From 66-474 sp044464225 (lineage in GTDB: Bacteria; Pseudomonadota; Gammaproteobacteria; Xanthomonadales; Rhodanobacteraceae): a DNA stretch of 64,000 bases. The notes beneath the pieces were generated by a model. That model did no database searches and was not told the origin of the DNA. It was given only the letters and a program-made list of their open reading frames with translations. The position numbers were made by a program, and so were the translations under genes. The stretch lies in assembly GCA_044464225.1 (NCBI GenBank), contig JBIQLN010000013.1, positions 1-64,000 of the forward strand, read 5' to 3'. Shown piece by piece: positions 8,599 to 16,564 of the stretch. Within the stretch, counting starts at the first letter, position 1. Each line of letters starts with the position of its first letter.

Positions 8599-9495
8599 TT
8601 AGCCGCCCCGTCGCCGCTTCGCCCGCGGATGCGCGGCGTCGTACACCTTGGCGAGGTGCTGGAAATCGAGGTGGGTGTAGATCTGCGTCGTGCCGATGTC
8701 CGCGTGACCCAGCAACTCCTGCACCGCGCGCAGGTTGCCGGACGATTCCAGCAGGTGCGACGCGCAGGAGTGGCGCATCAGGTGCGGATACACGCGACGC
8801 CATACGCCCTGCGATCGCGCCCGGCGCTTGATCGCCGCGCGCACGGCCCCGGGTGTCAGCGGCCGCGCGCCGCGGCCGCGCAGGACCGGGTCGTCATCAC
8901 CGGCTGGCTGCGATTCGCGCAGTGCGGACAGGGCGTCGAGCGCCATCCGCCCGACCGGGACGATGCGGGTCTTGCGGCCCTTGCCGGTGACGCGCAGCAG
9001 CCCCTGTTCCACGTCCAGGTCGCGCCAGCGCACGCTGCACAATTCCGACACGCGCACGCCACTGGAGTACAGCAGCTCCAGCATCGCGCGATCGCGTTGT
9101 GCCAACGGGTCGCCCGCCGCGACTTCCACCAGCGCCGCGGCTTCATCCACGTCCAGCACTTCCGGCAGCCTGCGACGCACCTTGGGGGAGCGTACGCCGG
9201 CGACGGGATTGTTCTGGATCTTGCCCTCGCGCGCGAGGAACCGGAAAAAGCTCCTGAAAGCGGAAAGCAGCGCGCGCAATGACGGCGGCGCCAAGCCCCG
9301 GCGGTGCTCGTCGGCGACCAGCGTCTGCAATTGTTCGCCGCGAAGGTCGCTCCATGCGGCCAGCGAAAGGCCTTCGGCGAACCGCGTCAGTGTTTCCAGT
9401 GCGTGGGTGTAGTTGCGCAGCGTGCCCGGCGAATAATGCCGCTCGACCTTCAGGTATTCGAGGAAACGGGTGGTGTCGGCAGCCAGTTCGGACAT
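8599..9495 (-). CDS. xerC: Tyrosine recombinase XerC
   Basis: A 298-residue site-specific recombinase that resolves chromosome dimers at dif together with XerD. It has the N-terminal core-binding domain (about 1-90) and a complete catalytic set: Arg148, Lys172, His238, Arg241, His264 and Tyr273 (in 'GTTQIYTH'). XerC is preferred over XerD because it directly follows DUF484 and dapF, the conserved xerC neighbourhood in gammaproteobacteria. The gap to DUF484 is 21 bases, consistent with one operon. In several xanthomonads hslV follows xerC directly; here a divergent receptor/sulfotransferase pair separates them. Confidence 0.94.
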   Translation of the reverse strand: MSELAADTTRFLEYLKVERHYSPGTLRNYTHALETLTRFAEGLSLAAWSDLRGEQLQTLVADEHRRGLAPPSLRALLSAFRSFFRFLAREGKIQNNPVAGVRSPKVRRRLPEVLDVDEAAALVEVAAGDPLAQRDRAMLELLYSSGVRVSELCSVRWRDLDVEQGLLRVTGKGRKTRIVPVGRMALDALSALRESQPAGDDDPVLRGRGARPLTPGAVRAAIKRRARSQGVWRRVYPHLMRHSCASHLLESSGNLRAVQELLGHADIGTTQIYTHLDFQHLAKVYDAAHPRAKRRRGG

Positions 9496-9516
9496 TCACG
9501 TCTCACGTACCGCGGT

Positions 9517-10200
9517 TCATGCCGTTTTGAAGCGCGCGATCGCGGCGTCCAGTGCCTGCGCGATCAGCTTCAGGAACAATGTGCCGATGCCGGGGTGGAA
9601 GCGGTTGGGATCGTCGCTGCCGATCGCCAGCATGCCGGCCTCGCCGATCTTCAACAGCGCTGTGGACTGCACGCGGCCGACGTCGTTGCCGAACAGGCGG
9701 TCGAGTTTGTCCTGAGCCAGGCGTCCGCAGGCGGCGTCGCCGCGGGCGAGGAAGTCGGCGAACATCGGCAGTGCGCCGGCGCCTCCCGGCACGCCGACCA
9801 GCCAATCCGCGCGCGGCAGATCGCCGACATCGCGGAACAGCACGATCCGGACCAGGTCGGTGTGGAAGTCTTCATTGAGCGCGCCGACGAAACTCTTCAG
9901 TACGTCGGCGAGGTTGTCGTCGCGCAACAGGCCGACGGTGAGCGTATGCACGCGCACCATCAACTGTTCGTTGTCACCCGCGATCGCGACCAGTTCCGCC
10001 AGCCGCTCGTTGAGTTCGTGGTTGCGTGCACGCAACGCTTCGAGCTGGTACGCCGCCAACGAGGCTGCAGGGCCGTTTTCCCGCGGCATCACCAGCTCCG
10101 TGGCCACGTCCGGAAAGTTTTCGAGGAAGCGCGGGTGCTGGCGCAGGTATTCGGCGATGTCCATCGCCTCGAGACTTTGCTTCAGGGTCAGATCGGCCAT
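9517..10200 (-). CDS. DUF484 family protein
   Basis: A 227-residue DUF484 protein. An N-terminal helical segment 'VAEYLRQHPRFLENFPD'-like (the DUF484 hallmark is a helix ending xHPxFF or xHPRFL) precedes a GAF-like domain, visible from about residue 85 to the end. Its function is unknown; it is conserved between dapF and xerC in gammaproteobacteria, as here. The start is the ATG at 10200. The open frame continues upstream to 10332, but the extra residues are low-complexity and lack family similarity. The spacing to dapF is 157 bases. Confidence 0.88.
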   Translation of the reverse strand: MADLTLKQSLEAMDIAEYLRQHPRFLENFPDVATELVMPRENGPAASLAAYQLEALRARNHELNERLAELVAIAGDNEQLMVRVHTLTVGLLRDDNLADVLKSFVGALNEDFHTDLVRIVLFRDVGDLPRADWLVGVPGGAGALPMFADFLARGDAACGRLAQDKLDRLFGNDVGRVQSTALLKIGEAGMLAIGSDDPNRFHPGIGTLFLKLIAQALDAAIARFKTA

Positions 10201-10357
10201 GCTGGGCTCCGGTGGCATGCACCCAGTTTCGTGAGTCGCACGCGGTTGCGCAACGGCCCGGGCGGAAGGCCGGGCATTGAAGGGTTTCCATCGGGCAGGG
10301 CACCGGACGAGGCGTGCGCCAACGGCCCCCATTGCGCGGCGAACAGGTGGTCACGAT

Positions 10358-11194
10358 TCATGCGGGCCGGTATTCGCCTTCGAAGACGCATGCCGCCGGC
10401 CCGGTCATCCACAGCGCGTGGCCGGGACCTTGCCATGCGATGTCGAGCGTGCCGCCCGGCAGTTCCACGCGAACCTCGTTCGCGACGCGACCGCGGCGAT
10501 GCAGTGCAGCCACCGCCGCGCAGGCGCCCGTGCCGCAGGCTTGCGTCCAGCCGGCACCGCGCTCGTGCACGCGCAGCTTCACGTTGTGATCGTCCATCAT
10601 CCTGACGAAGCCCGCGTTGGCGCCGCGCACGAATCGCGGGTGCGCGGTGATCGCCGGACCGAGCCGGTCGATGCGCGCGTCGGCGAGGTCATCCACCTCC
10701 AGCACCGCGTGCGGATTGCCCATGGATACTGCCGCAACGTCGACGCGCTCGCCGGCGACGTCCAGTGAATAGGTGTCCGCCGCGACCGGCGCAACGAATG
10801 GAATGCGCGCGGGGTCGAATTCGGGCTCGCCCATTTCCACCGCCACCGTCGCCGGATCGATCAGGCGCATGCCGATGATCCCCGCGGGACTTTCCAGTTT
10901 CACGGTTTCGTCCAGTGCCACCGCGCCGGCAAGGTGCAGCCATGCCCCGATGCAACGTGCGCCATTGCCGCACTGCTCGGACTGCGAGCCGTCGGCATTG
11001 CGTATGGAATACGCCGCGGTGCATGCCGCGTCACGTGCCCGCTCGATGATCAACAGTTGATCGAAACCGATGCCGGTGTGGCGATCGGCCATGGCCCGGA
11101 TCGTCACCGGATCGGGATCCAGCGGCGCGGCGCGCGCATCCAGCACGACGAAGTCGTTGCCGAGGCCGTGCATCTTGGTGAAATGAATGGCCAC
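10358..11194 (-). CDS. dapF: Diaminopimelate epimerase DapF
   Basis: Converts LL- to meso-diaminopimelate for peptidoglycan and lysine synthesis; a cytoplasmic, cofactor-independent two-base racemase. It is 278 residues, the normal length. The catalytic cysteines are Cys75 ('SEQCGNGARC') and Cys220 ('WTQACGTGACA'), each in its family signature, and the N-terminal 'FTKMHGLGNDFVV' is typical. lptM precedes it by 10 bases and DUF484-xerC follow, matching the lptM-dapF-DUF484-xerC order of enterics and pseudomonads. Confidence 0.97.
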   Translation of the reverse strand: MAIHFTKMHGLGNDFVVLDARAAPLDPDPVTIRAMADRHTGIGFDQLLIIERARDAACTAAYSIRNADGSQSEQCGNGARCIGAWLHLAGAVALDETVKLESPAGIIGMRLIDPATVAVEMGEPEFDPARIPFVAPVAADTYSLDVAGERVDVAAVSMGNPHAVLEVDDLADARIDRLGPAITAHPRFVRGANAGFVRMMDDHNVKLRVHERGAGWTQACGTGACAAVAALHRRGRVANEVRVELPGGTLDIAWQGPGHALWMTGPAACVFEGEYRPA

Positions 11195-11204
11195 GTTCGG
11201 CGTG

Positions 11205-11444
11205 TCAACGGCCGCCGGATGCAGCCGCCGCCGGCAGCGCGGCCGTCGAAGCAGGTGCGGTCCAGTCGGCGGAAGTCGAAGCCGGCGCGGGTGGGGCGGC
11301 GGACGCCGGCGGCGCGGGCTGCGAACCCGCGGCGGGGGCCGCGGACTTGGTGGGCAGGAAAAGTGGTCCCTTCTGTCCGCAACCGGCGAGCAGCGCGGCG
11401 CCGCATGACAACAGCAAGGCAGGAACCACGAGGCGACGGCGCAT
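11205..11444 (-). CDS. lptM: LPS assembly lipoprotein LptM (YifL)
   Basis: A 79-residue lipoprotein. The signal peptide carries lipobox LLAGC with Cys22 as the lipidation site, followed immediately by 'GQKGPLFLP', the signature of the LptM/YifL family. LptM promotes oxidative maturation of the LptD outer-membrane LPS translocon in E. coli. The remainder is a Pro/Ala/Ser-rich low-complexity tail, which is usual for the family. The gene is placed directly before dapF, as in E. coli, which supports the identity. Confidence 0.88.
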   Translation of the reverse strand: MRRRLVVPALLLSCGAALLAGCGQKGPLFLPTKSAAPAAGSQPAPPASAAPPAPASTSADWTAPASTAALPAAAASGGR

Positions 11445-11543
11445 TCAGGCGATCCGGATTGGCAGGTCGCCGGTGAGTATAAGGGTTGCGCTTCGGAGGC
11501 TGGCCGTCACGAAGGGCCCTCCCTGGCCCGCCGTGACGGTCAG

Positions 11544-12407
11544 TCAATGCCCCGCGCTGGACGGGGCGGCAGGCTGGGCCTGGTCGGCGGCGTTGGCCGA
11601 ATTCGCGGCGGTCGCCGCATGGTGCGCGTCCTCGACCGACCCGACCGTGACCACGCCGCGCCAGCGCGCGTCGCGTGCCGTGAAGTATTTCTTGGGGTCC
11701 CACCGCCACGGACTCCAGAAATCGGTGCTGCCGCAGCCGGCGATGGGTGCATCGGCGATGGTGGGACCGCCGCAGCCCCCCTTGTTGACCCCGACCGTCG
11801 TGACGCCGCTGTCGAATCCGAGCCGGGAACCGGTGCCCTGCGTCTTGGCGATTTCCAGCGCACGCGCCATCCGTTTCTTGGCCACCGCGTCGCCATATTC
11901 CGGCATCAGCTTGTCCAGCACCGCGACCGCCTGGTCGTGCTGTGCAGGCGTCAGCGCCTCGCAGACCCGGTTGCGGGTGGCGATGAAGCTCGGGTATTTG
12001 CGCTCGGCGGCCAGCGCAAGCCATGCACAGGCCGTGACGGAATCCTGTTTGACCCCGCGTCCGTTCTCGTACATCAAGCCGATGCTGAGTTGGGACAGCT
12101 TGTCGGCGTAACGCGCGCCGTACTTGAAGTATTTGATCGCGGCCTGGTAGTGCCCTTCGGAGTACAGGCGCATACCCGCAAACTCGCCGAAGAGGTCCGG
12201 GTGTCCCCAGGTCGATGCCTTGTTCATCGACGTGAGGACGCGTTCGATCTGTGCGTCGGCCTTGGGGCGTTCCACGACGGGCTTGGCGGGGACGCTTGCC
12301 GTGGCGGCGGTCGCGTGGGAGGCGGGCGGCAGAGGTGCCGCTGCTAACGAAGATGCCGCGGTCAACAACGTCGCACACGCGGAAGCAAGCAGGGTGATTC
12401 GGTTCAT
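11544..12407 (-). CDS. Secreted Sel1-like repeat protein
   Basis: A 287-residue exported protein. The signal peptide ends around residue 23 (SLAAA). Sel1/TPR-type helical repeats follow at about residues 70-165, with 'LSQLSIGLMYENGRGVKQDS' as the clearest Sel1 unit. The C-terminal part (about 205-260) has paired Cys and 'GCGGPTIADAPIAGCG', then an Ala-rich tail. The function is unknown; Sel1 proteins are usually periplasmic scaffolds. The ATG at 12407 has AAGGAG 8 bases upstream. The promoter is exceptionally clear and is bracketed by two matching palindromes, so this gene is very probably under a dedicated repressor. No regulator gene of that kind is adjacent. Confidence 0.8.
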   Translation of the reverse strand: MNRITLLASACATLLTAASSLAAAPLPPASHATAATASVPAKPVVERPKADAQIERVLTSMNKASTWGHPDLFGEFAGMRLYSEGHYQAAIKYFKYGARYADKLSQLSIGLMYENGRGVKQDSVTACAWLALAAERKYPSFIATRNRVCEALTPAQHDQAVAVLDKLMPEYGDAVAKKRMARALEIAKTQGTGSRLGFDSGVTTVGVNKGGCGGPTIADAPIAGCGSTDFWSPWRWDPKKYFTARDARWRGVVTVGSVEDAHHAATAANSANAADQAQPAAPSSAGH

Positions 12408-12420
12408 CGCACTGACTCCT

Positions 12421-12438
12421 TGTCAAGTTTGCTTGACA
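12421..12438. promoter_or_regulatory. Operator-like palindrome 1 (start-site proximal)
   Basis: TGTCAAG-N4-CTTGACA, a perfect 7+7 inverted repeat. On the transcribed (minus) strand it covers the expected start of transcription and its downstream edge overlaps the AAGGAG ribosome site of the Sel1-like gene. It is the same motif as palindrome 2, 43 bases away centre to centre (about four helical turns). Confidence 0.75.
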
Positions 12439-12440
12439 CA

Positions 12441-12469
12441 AAGATAGTCATGGCAGTTCGCGATGTCAA
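12441..12469 (-). promoter_or_regulatory. Sigma-70 promoter of the Sel1-like gene
   Basis: On the minus strand a perfect TTGACA (12469-12464) is followed by a 17-base spacer and TATCTT (12446-12441), close to the sigma-70 consensus. The -35 hexamer is itself part of palindrome 2. Confidence 0.8.
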
Positions 12470-12481
12470 GTGAACTTGACA
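12464..12481. promoter_or_regulatory. Operator-like palindrome 2 (over the -35 box)
   Basis: TGTCAAGT-GA-ACTTGACA, a perfect 8+8 inverted repeat that contains the -35 hexamer. With palindrome 1 it brackets the promoter, the usual arrangement for strong repression by a dimeric regulator. The regulator family cannot be named from the site alone. Confidence 0.75.
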
Positions 12482-12561
12482 GGCGCCGCATCCATGACCG
12501 AACGGCCGCGATTCACACATGATGAACCCTGCGCCGCGAACGCGCATGGCCCGGATGTCAT

Positions 12562-13044
12562 CTATTCTCGGCTGACAGTTGTCAGGCGCTTCGCGTATCG
12601 CCAGGCGTCCGCGCCGTCTTCATAGAAGCCGGGAATACGGGGGCCCCGCACGTAGCCGTGCCGTTCGTACAACGCGACGGCAGGGGCGTTGTCGACCCGC
12701 ACTTCGAGGCGCATCACGCTGCAGCCGTGTGCCTGCGCATCCGCTTCGGCGGCGGCAAGCAACCTGCGGCCCAGCCCGGCGCCACGCGCATGCAAGGCGA
12801 CGGCCAGCGAATACAGCCGCGCCATGGACGAATTGCGGCGGTAGAACACCACCGCGGCGGCGTCGACCGCACCGGCCGATGCCTCGCCGGCCACCCATAC
12901 CGCGGCCGTCGTGCTCCCGAGGTGCCGTCGCCACTGCGTGCGACTGATGCGGTCGCCCTCGAAGCTGGCCCGTTCCAGTGCGAGCAGGGCGTCGAGGTCG
13001 GCAGGCATGGCCTGCCGGATTTTGGCGGAGGGGCGGGGCGGCAT
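12562..13044 (-). CDS. GNAT-family N-acetyltransferase (RimI-like)
   Basis: A 160-residue single-domain acetyltransferase using acetyl-CoA. Motif A, the pyrophosphate-binding loop 'ARGAGLGRRLL' at residues 86-96, follows the strand 'ARLYSLAV', and motif B 'APAVALYERHGYV' follows later. The overall layout resembles ribosomal-protein acetyltransferase RimI. The substrate is not readable. It is transcribed divergently from the RimK-type ligase at 13206 (161-base gap). In related genomes a GNAT fused to a C39-like peptidase pairs with this ligase; no peptidase domain is present here. Confidence 0.85.
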   Translation of the reverse strand: MPPRPSAKIRQAMPADLDALLALERASFEGDRISRTQWRRHLGSTTAAVWVAGEASAGAVDAAAVVFYRRNSSMARLYSLAVALHARGAGLGRRLLAAAEADAQAHGCSVMRLEVRVDNAPAVALYERHGYVRGPRIPGFYEDGADAWRYAKRLTTVSRE

Positions 13045-13205
13045 GCCGCAAGCGTGGCGCGCGGATCACCTTGGCGCAAGGCTGAATACGCGCCGGCCGG
13101 TGGAGCCTGGCCTCTTGCGTTTGCCCTGGGCGGTGCCGACACTGCGCCTTCCGAACGTGGCGGAAGACAAGTCGCGACATCGGGCATGGATCGGGAAGAT
13201 TTGCA

Positions 13206-14687
13206 ATGAGCCGGCTGGTCATCGTCGTCGAAAAGGCCTCCGACTGGGGTTCGTACTACCCGTCGGACAACGTCGTCACCGCAATGCAGTATCTGCGCGA
13301 GCCCGTGGGGGGTGACGAACGCACCCACGTCATCAACCTGTGCCGCAATTACAAATACCTCGGCGTGGGCCATTACGTGTCGTTGCTGGGCGAGGCGCGC
13401 GGACATCGGGTGATTCCCTCGGTACGCACCATCAGCGACCTGCGCAAGCGCGCGCTGTACAACCTCGATGTCGAGGACCTCAACCAGAAGCTGACGCACT
13501 TCCTGCCCGCCGGTGGCCAGGACACCACCGACCTCGGCATCCTGGTCTACTTCGGCGTCACCTCCTATCCCGCGCTGCAGGACCTGGCGCGGCAAGTGTT
13601 CGAAACATTCCCGTGCCCGCTGCTGCGCATCGAATTCGAGCGCGACCGCGTGTGGCAGATCAGTGCGATCAAACCGGTCGGCCTGCACACGCTGGACGAC
13701 GCGCAGGAGGACACGTTCGCGCAGGCACTCGATGCGTTCTCGAAACGCCTGTGGCGGAAGCCGCGCGCCCGACGCCAGTTCCGCTACGACCTGGCGATGC
13801 TGGTCAACCCGAAGGAGGCGATGCCGCCTTCGAACGCGCGCGCGCTGAAGCAGTTCGTCGCCGTGGGCAGGGACCTCGGGATCGAAGTCGACCCCATCCA
13901 CAAGCACGACTATCCGCGCCTGGCGGAATACGACGGATTGTTCATCCGCGAAACCACCGCGCCCGACGATCACACCTATCGCTTCGCGCACAAGGCGGAG
14001 CGCGAAGGCATGGTGGTGATCGACGATCCCACCTCCATCCTGCGCTGCACCAACAAGATCTACCTGAACGACATGCTGCGCGCCCACAAGGTCGCGGTGC
14101 CGCGCTCGGAAGTGCTGTATCGCGAAGATTCGCGGCAGCTGCGCGAACTGCCCGACAGGCTCGGTTTTCCGCTGGTACTGAAAATTCCGGATGGATCGTT
14201 CTCGCGCGGCGTGATCAAGGTGGACGACCCCGACCAGTTGTCCAAGGCCGCGGCGCACCTGTTCCAGAGCACGGCATTGCTGATCGCGCAGGAATTCCTG
14301 TACACCGAATTCGACTGGCGCATCGGCGTGCTCAACCGCAAGCCGCTGTATGCCTGCAAATACTTCATGTCGCGCGGGCATTGGCAAATCTACAACCACA
14401 GCGCACGTGGCAGCGCGCGTTCGGGCGGCTTCGAGTGCATGAAGATCGAGGACGCGCCCGCCGACGTCGTCAAGCTGGCGGTGCGCGGCTCGTCCGCCAT
14501 CGGCAATGGCCTGTACGGCGTCGACATCAAGCAGGCGCACGATCGCACCGTGCTGATCGAGGTGAACGACAATCCATCGATCGATGCCGGCGTGGAAGAT
14601 GCCGAACTCGGCGAGGAGCTGTATCAGCGCATCATGCGCGAACTGCTGCGCCGGATGGAAGCCAAGCGCAACGGCGTCGCAGCCTGA
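13206..14687 (+). CDS. RimK-family ATP-grasp ligase with RLAN domain
   Basis: A 493-residue ATP-grasp enzyme expected to form amide bonds between an amino acid and a peptide or protein carboxylate. The N-terminal part (about 1-180) corresponds to the RimK-like ATP-grasp N-terminal (RLAN) domain, beginning 'VIVVEKASDWGSYYPS'. The C-terminal part has the ATP-grasp features 'FPLVLKIPDGSFSRGVIKV' (the Lys and glycine loop near residue 322) and the metal-binding 'VLIEVNDNPSID' near residue 450. It is much longer than E. coli RimK (about 300 residues). The ATG at 13206 is the first in-frame start. It is convergent with a small membrane-protein gene; the two stop codons lie inside one hairpin. Confidence 0.88.
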   Translation: MSRLVIVVEKASDWGSYYPSDNVVTAMQYLREPVGGDERTHVINLCRNYKYLGVGHYVSLLGEARGHRVIPSVRTISDLRKRALYNLDVEDLNQKLTHFLPAGGQDTTDLGILVYFGVTSYPALQDLARQVFETFPCPLLRIEFERDRVWQISAIKPVGLHTLDDAQEDTFAQALDAFSKRLWRKPRARRQFRYDLAMLVNPKEAMPPSNARALKQFVAVGRDLGIEVDPIHKHDYPRLAEYDGLFIRETTAPDDHTYRFAHKAEREGMVVIDDPTSILRCTNKIYLNDMLRAHKVAVPRSEVLYREDSRQLRELPDRLGFPLVLKIPDGSFSRGVIKVDDPDQLSKAAAHLFQSTALLIAQEFLYTEFDWRIGVLNRKPLYACKYFMSRGHWQIYNHSARGSARSGGFECMKIEDAPADVVKLAVRGSSAIGNGLYGVDIKQAHDRTVLIEVNDNPSIDAGVEDAELGEELYQRIMRELLRRMEAKRNGVAA

Positions 14688-14701
14688 GGTCGCCCTCAGG
14701 C
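14682..14701. terminator. Shared hairpin across two convergent stop codons
   Basis: A perfect 8-base stem GCCTGAGG/CCTCAGGC with loop TCGC contains both the TGA of the RimK-type gene and the TGA of the small convergent gene. It can fold in either transcript. No U-tract is present, so it may protect 3' ends rather than terminate. Confidence 0.5.
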
Positions 14702-15019
14702 GGCGGCGCGCCGCTTCACGTGCGTTCGGCGATTGCGGCGGACGGAGCGCTCGCGCCGGCATTCCGTCGCGACGTTCAAGTGGTGAACCGATCGCGCCGG
14801 GCGTCGCGACGGTGAATCGATCCGCAAGCCGAACGCACGACGAGCGACCAGCAGCAGGCAGGGTGCGGCCAGCAGCCAGAACGCCGGCGACCAGCCCAGC
14901 GCGGCGTCGCGCAAAGGCAGCGGCGTCAATCCGTACAACACCACGCCGCAGGCGAGCCAGGTGCCCGCTGCAAGGGTCAAGGGATCGAGGGCCATCGGGG
15001 ATGCGGAACGGCGTGACAT
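14696..15019 (-). CDS. Small inner-membrane protein of unknown function
   Basis: A 107-residue protein from the ATG at 15019, chosen for its GGGAG ribosome site 7 bases upstream; the frame is open to 15112. Two hydrophobic segments are evident: residues 10-32 ('LTLAAGTWLACGVVLYGLTP') and 41-57 ('SPAFWLLAAPCLLLVA'). A strongly basic Arg/His-rich C-terminus of about 45 residues follows and probably stays in the cytoplasm. I do not recognise a functional family. It is divergent from aroE (140-base gap) and convergent with the RimK-type gene. Confidence 0.6.
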   Translation of the reverse strand: MSRRSASPMALDPLTLAAGTWLACGVVLYGLTPLPLRDAALGWSPAFWLLAAPCLLLVARRAFGLRIDSPSRRPARSVHHLNVATECRRERSVRRNRRTHVKRRAAA

Positions 15020-15159
15020 GGCGAGCTCCCGGTCTGAGTAGGTTCCAGCTTGCGTGCGCGCGATCTCGCTGATTGAGACAGGCGCCGCTGGTGCGCGTCG
15101 CCTGGCCAGCACGCCGCGGCCTTATGCTTTCAGGTCCCGAATCCGAGTCCCGAATTTCC

Positions 15160-15999
15160 ATGTCCGCAGCCGTTCCACGCTACGCCGTCATCGGCCACCC
15201 CATCGCGCATTCACTGTCGCCGCGCCTGCACGCGCTGTTCTCGGCGCAAACGGGTGTCGCGCTGGAATACATCGCGATCGACGCGGCACCCGGGATGTTC
15301 GCGGATACGGTGCACACCTTCTTTGCGCGCGGTGGTCACGGCGCCAACATCACCCTGCCGCACAAGGCTGCGGCATTCGCGCTTGCGGACGCGCGAACCG
15401 CCACCGCGCAGCGGCTGGGCGTGGCCAACGTGCTGACCTCGTTGCCGGATGGCCGCACCGAGGCGGACAGCAACGATGGCGCGGGCATGCTCGCCGACAT
15501 GCGCGGGCGCCGCGGCATCGACCCGCGCGGAGGCGAAGTGCTTCTGCTCGGCGCCGGCGGTGCAGCCCGCGCGGCGGCGTTCGCATTGCTGGACGCGGGT
15601 ATCCGGAGAATCACGATCGCCAATCGCACGGTGGAACGCGCGCAAGCATTGGCGACGGCACTGGGCGATGCCACGCGCGTGCGGGTGGTCGGCTTGGACG
15701 ACCTGGCACGCTGCGGCCCGTTCGACCTGATCGTGAACGCTACCTCCGCCGGGGTGCAGCACGCGACGCTGGTGCTGTCAGCGACATTGGCCCATGCACG
15801 TATGGCAGCCTACGACCTGAGCTACGGACCGGCGGCGCGACCGTTCATCGAATGGGCGAAACGAGCGGGCTGCAGGGCCGCGTTCGACGGCCTCGGCATG
15901 CTCGTCGAAACCGCCGCGGCATCGTTCGAGCGTTGGCACGGGCTGCGGCCGGACGTCGACGCCGCGCTGGCGGGCATCAGCGCAGGTAGTCGTTCTTGA
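15160..15999 (+). CDS. aroE: Shikimate dehydrogenase AroE
   Basis: Reduces 3-dehydroshikimate to shikimate with NADPH in aromatic amino-acid synthesis. It is 279 residues from the ATG at 15160; the frame is open upstream to 15073 without family similarity. Shikimate-binding 'HPIAHSLSPRLH' is near the N-terminus, and the catalytic Lys lies in 'ANITLPHKAAAF'. The usual NTDG is SNDG here, keeping the catalytic Asp. The dinucleotide-binding loop is 'LLLGAGGAARAA', followed by 'IANRT'. The C-terminal 'DGLGMLVETAAASF' is typical. Its last 23 bases overlap the 3' end of the convergent carbonic-anhydrase gene. Confidence 0.95.
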   Translation: MSAAVPRYAVIGHPIAHSLSPRLHALFSAQTGVALEYIAIDAAPGMFADTVHTFFARGGHGANITLPHKAAAFALADARTATAQRLGVANVLTSLPDGRTEADSNDGAGMLADMRGRRGIDPRGGEVLLLGAGGAARAAAFALLDAGIRRITIANRTVERAQALATALGDATRVRVVGLDDLARCGPFDLIVNATSAGVQHATLVLSATLAHARMAAYDLSYGPAARPFIEWAKRAGCRAAFDGLGMLVETAAASFERWHGLRPDVDAALAGISAGSRS

Positions 16000-16507
16000 C
16001 GTCGACGTAGTGCCGCGCCGAGTAGTGCAATGCCTCGATTTCGGTTTCGCTCAAGGTGCGCACGCAGCGCGCGGGGTTGCCGATCCACAGCTCGCCTTCG
16101 CCCACCACCTTGCCGGGTGCGACCAGTGCGCCCGCGCCGACGAAGGCGTGCCGTTTCACCACGGCGCCGTCCAGCACGGTGGCGTGCATGCCGACTAGGC
16201 AGCAGTCCTGGATGGTGCAGGCGTGGATCACCGCGCCATGGCCGATCGTGACGTCTTCGCCCACGATGCACGGCTGCCCGCCCGGCGTGTAGGGACCATC
16301 GTGCGTGACGTGCAGCACCGCGCCGTCCTGGACGTTCGTCCGCGCACCGACGCGGATGCGCTCGACGTCGCCGCGCAACACCGCGCCCGGCCAAACCGAT
16401 ACGTCATCGCCCAGCTCGACATCGCCGATCACCGTGGCGGCCGGGTCGACGTACACGCTCGCCCCGAGTTTCGGCAGGATGTCGCGGTAGGCACGGATAT
16501 TGGTCAT
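15977..16507 (-). CDS. Gamma carbonic anhydrase family protein
   Basis: A 176-residue left-handed beta-helix protein of the YrdA/CaiE/gamma-carbonic-anhydrase family. The hexapeptide repeat pattern runs from about residue 18 to 145 (for example 'IGDVELGDDVSVWPGAVLRG'). The metal-site histidines are in 'AVLHVTHDG' and 'IGHGAVIHAC', the family positions. The length is typical of the short bacterial branch. Many members have no proven carbonic-anhydrase activity. It overlaps the end of aroE by 23 bases on the opposite strand; the same pairing of aroE with a yrdA-like gene is seen in other gammaproteobacteria. Confidence 0.92.
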   Translation of the reverse strand: MTNIRAYRDILPKLGASVYVDPAATVIGDVELGDDVSVWPGAVLRGDVERIRVGARTNVQDGAVLHVTHDGPYTPGGQPCIVGEDVTIGHGAVIHACTIQDCCLVGMHATVLDGAVVKRHAFVGAGALVAPGKVVGEGELWIGNPARCVRTLSETEIEALHYSARHYVDVKNDYLR

Positions 16508-16564
16508 TGCGCTTCGCGGTGGCGTGGATCACGATCCGGGGCATCGTAACGCCGACATCCATCC

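Noticed and set aside
6284..8803. An 839-codon minus-strand open frame opposite the TonB receptor end and sulfotransferase
   Set aside because: Arg/Pro/His-rich shadow of a clear TPR-sulfotransferase. It would also cross the strong terminator at 6552.
12714..15161. An 815-codon minus-strand frame opposite the RimK-type gene
   Set aside because: The plus-strand ATP-grasp domain is unambiguous, and the antisense product shows no domain.
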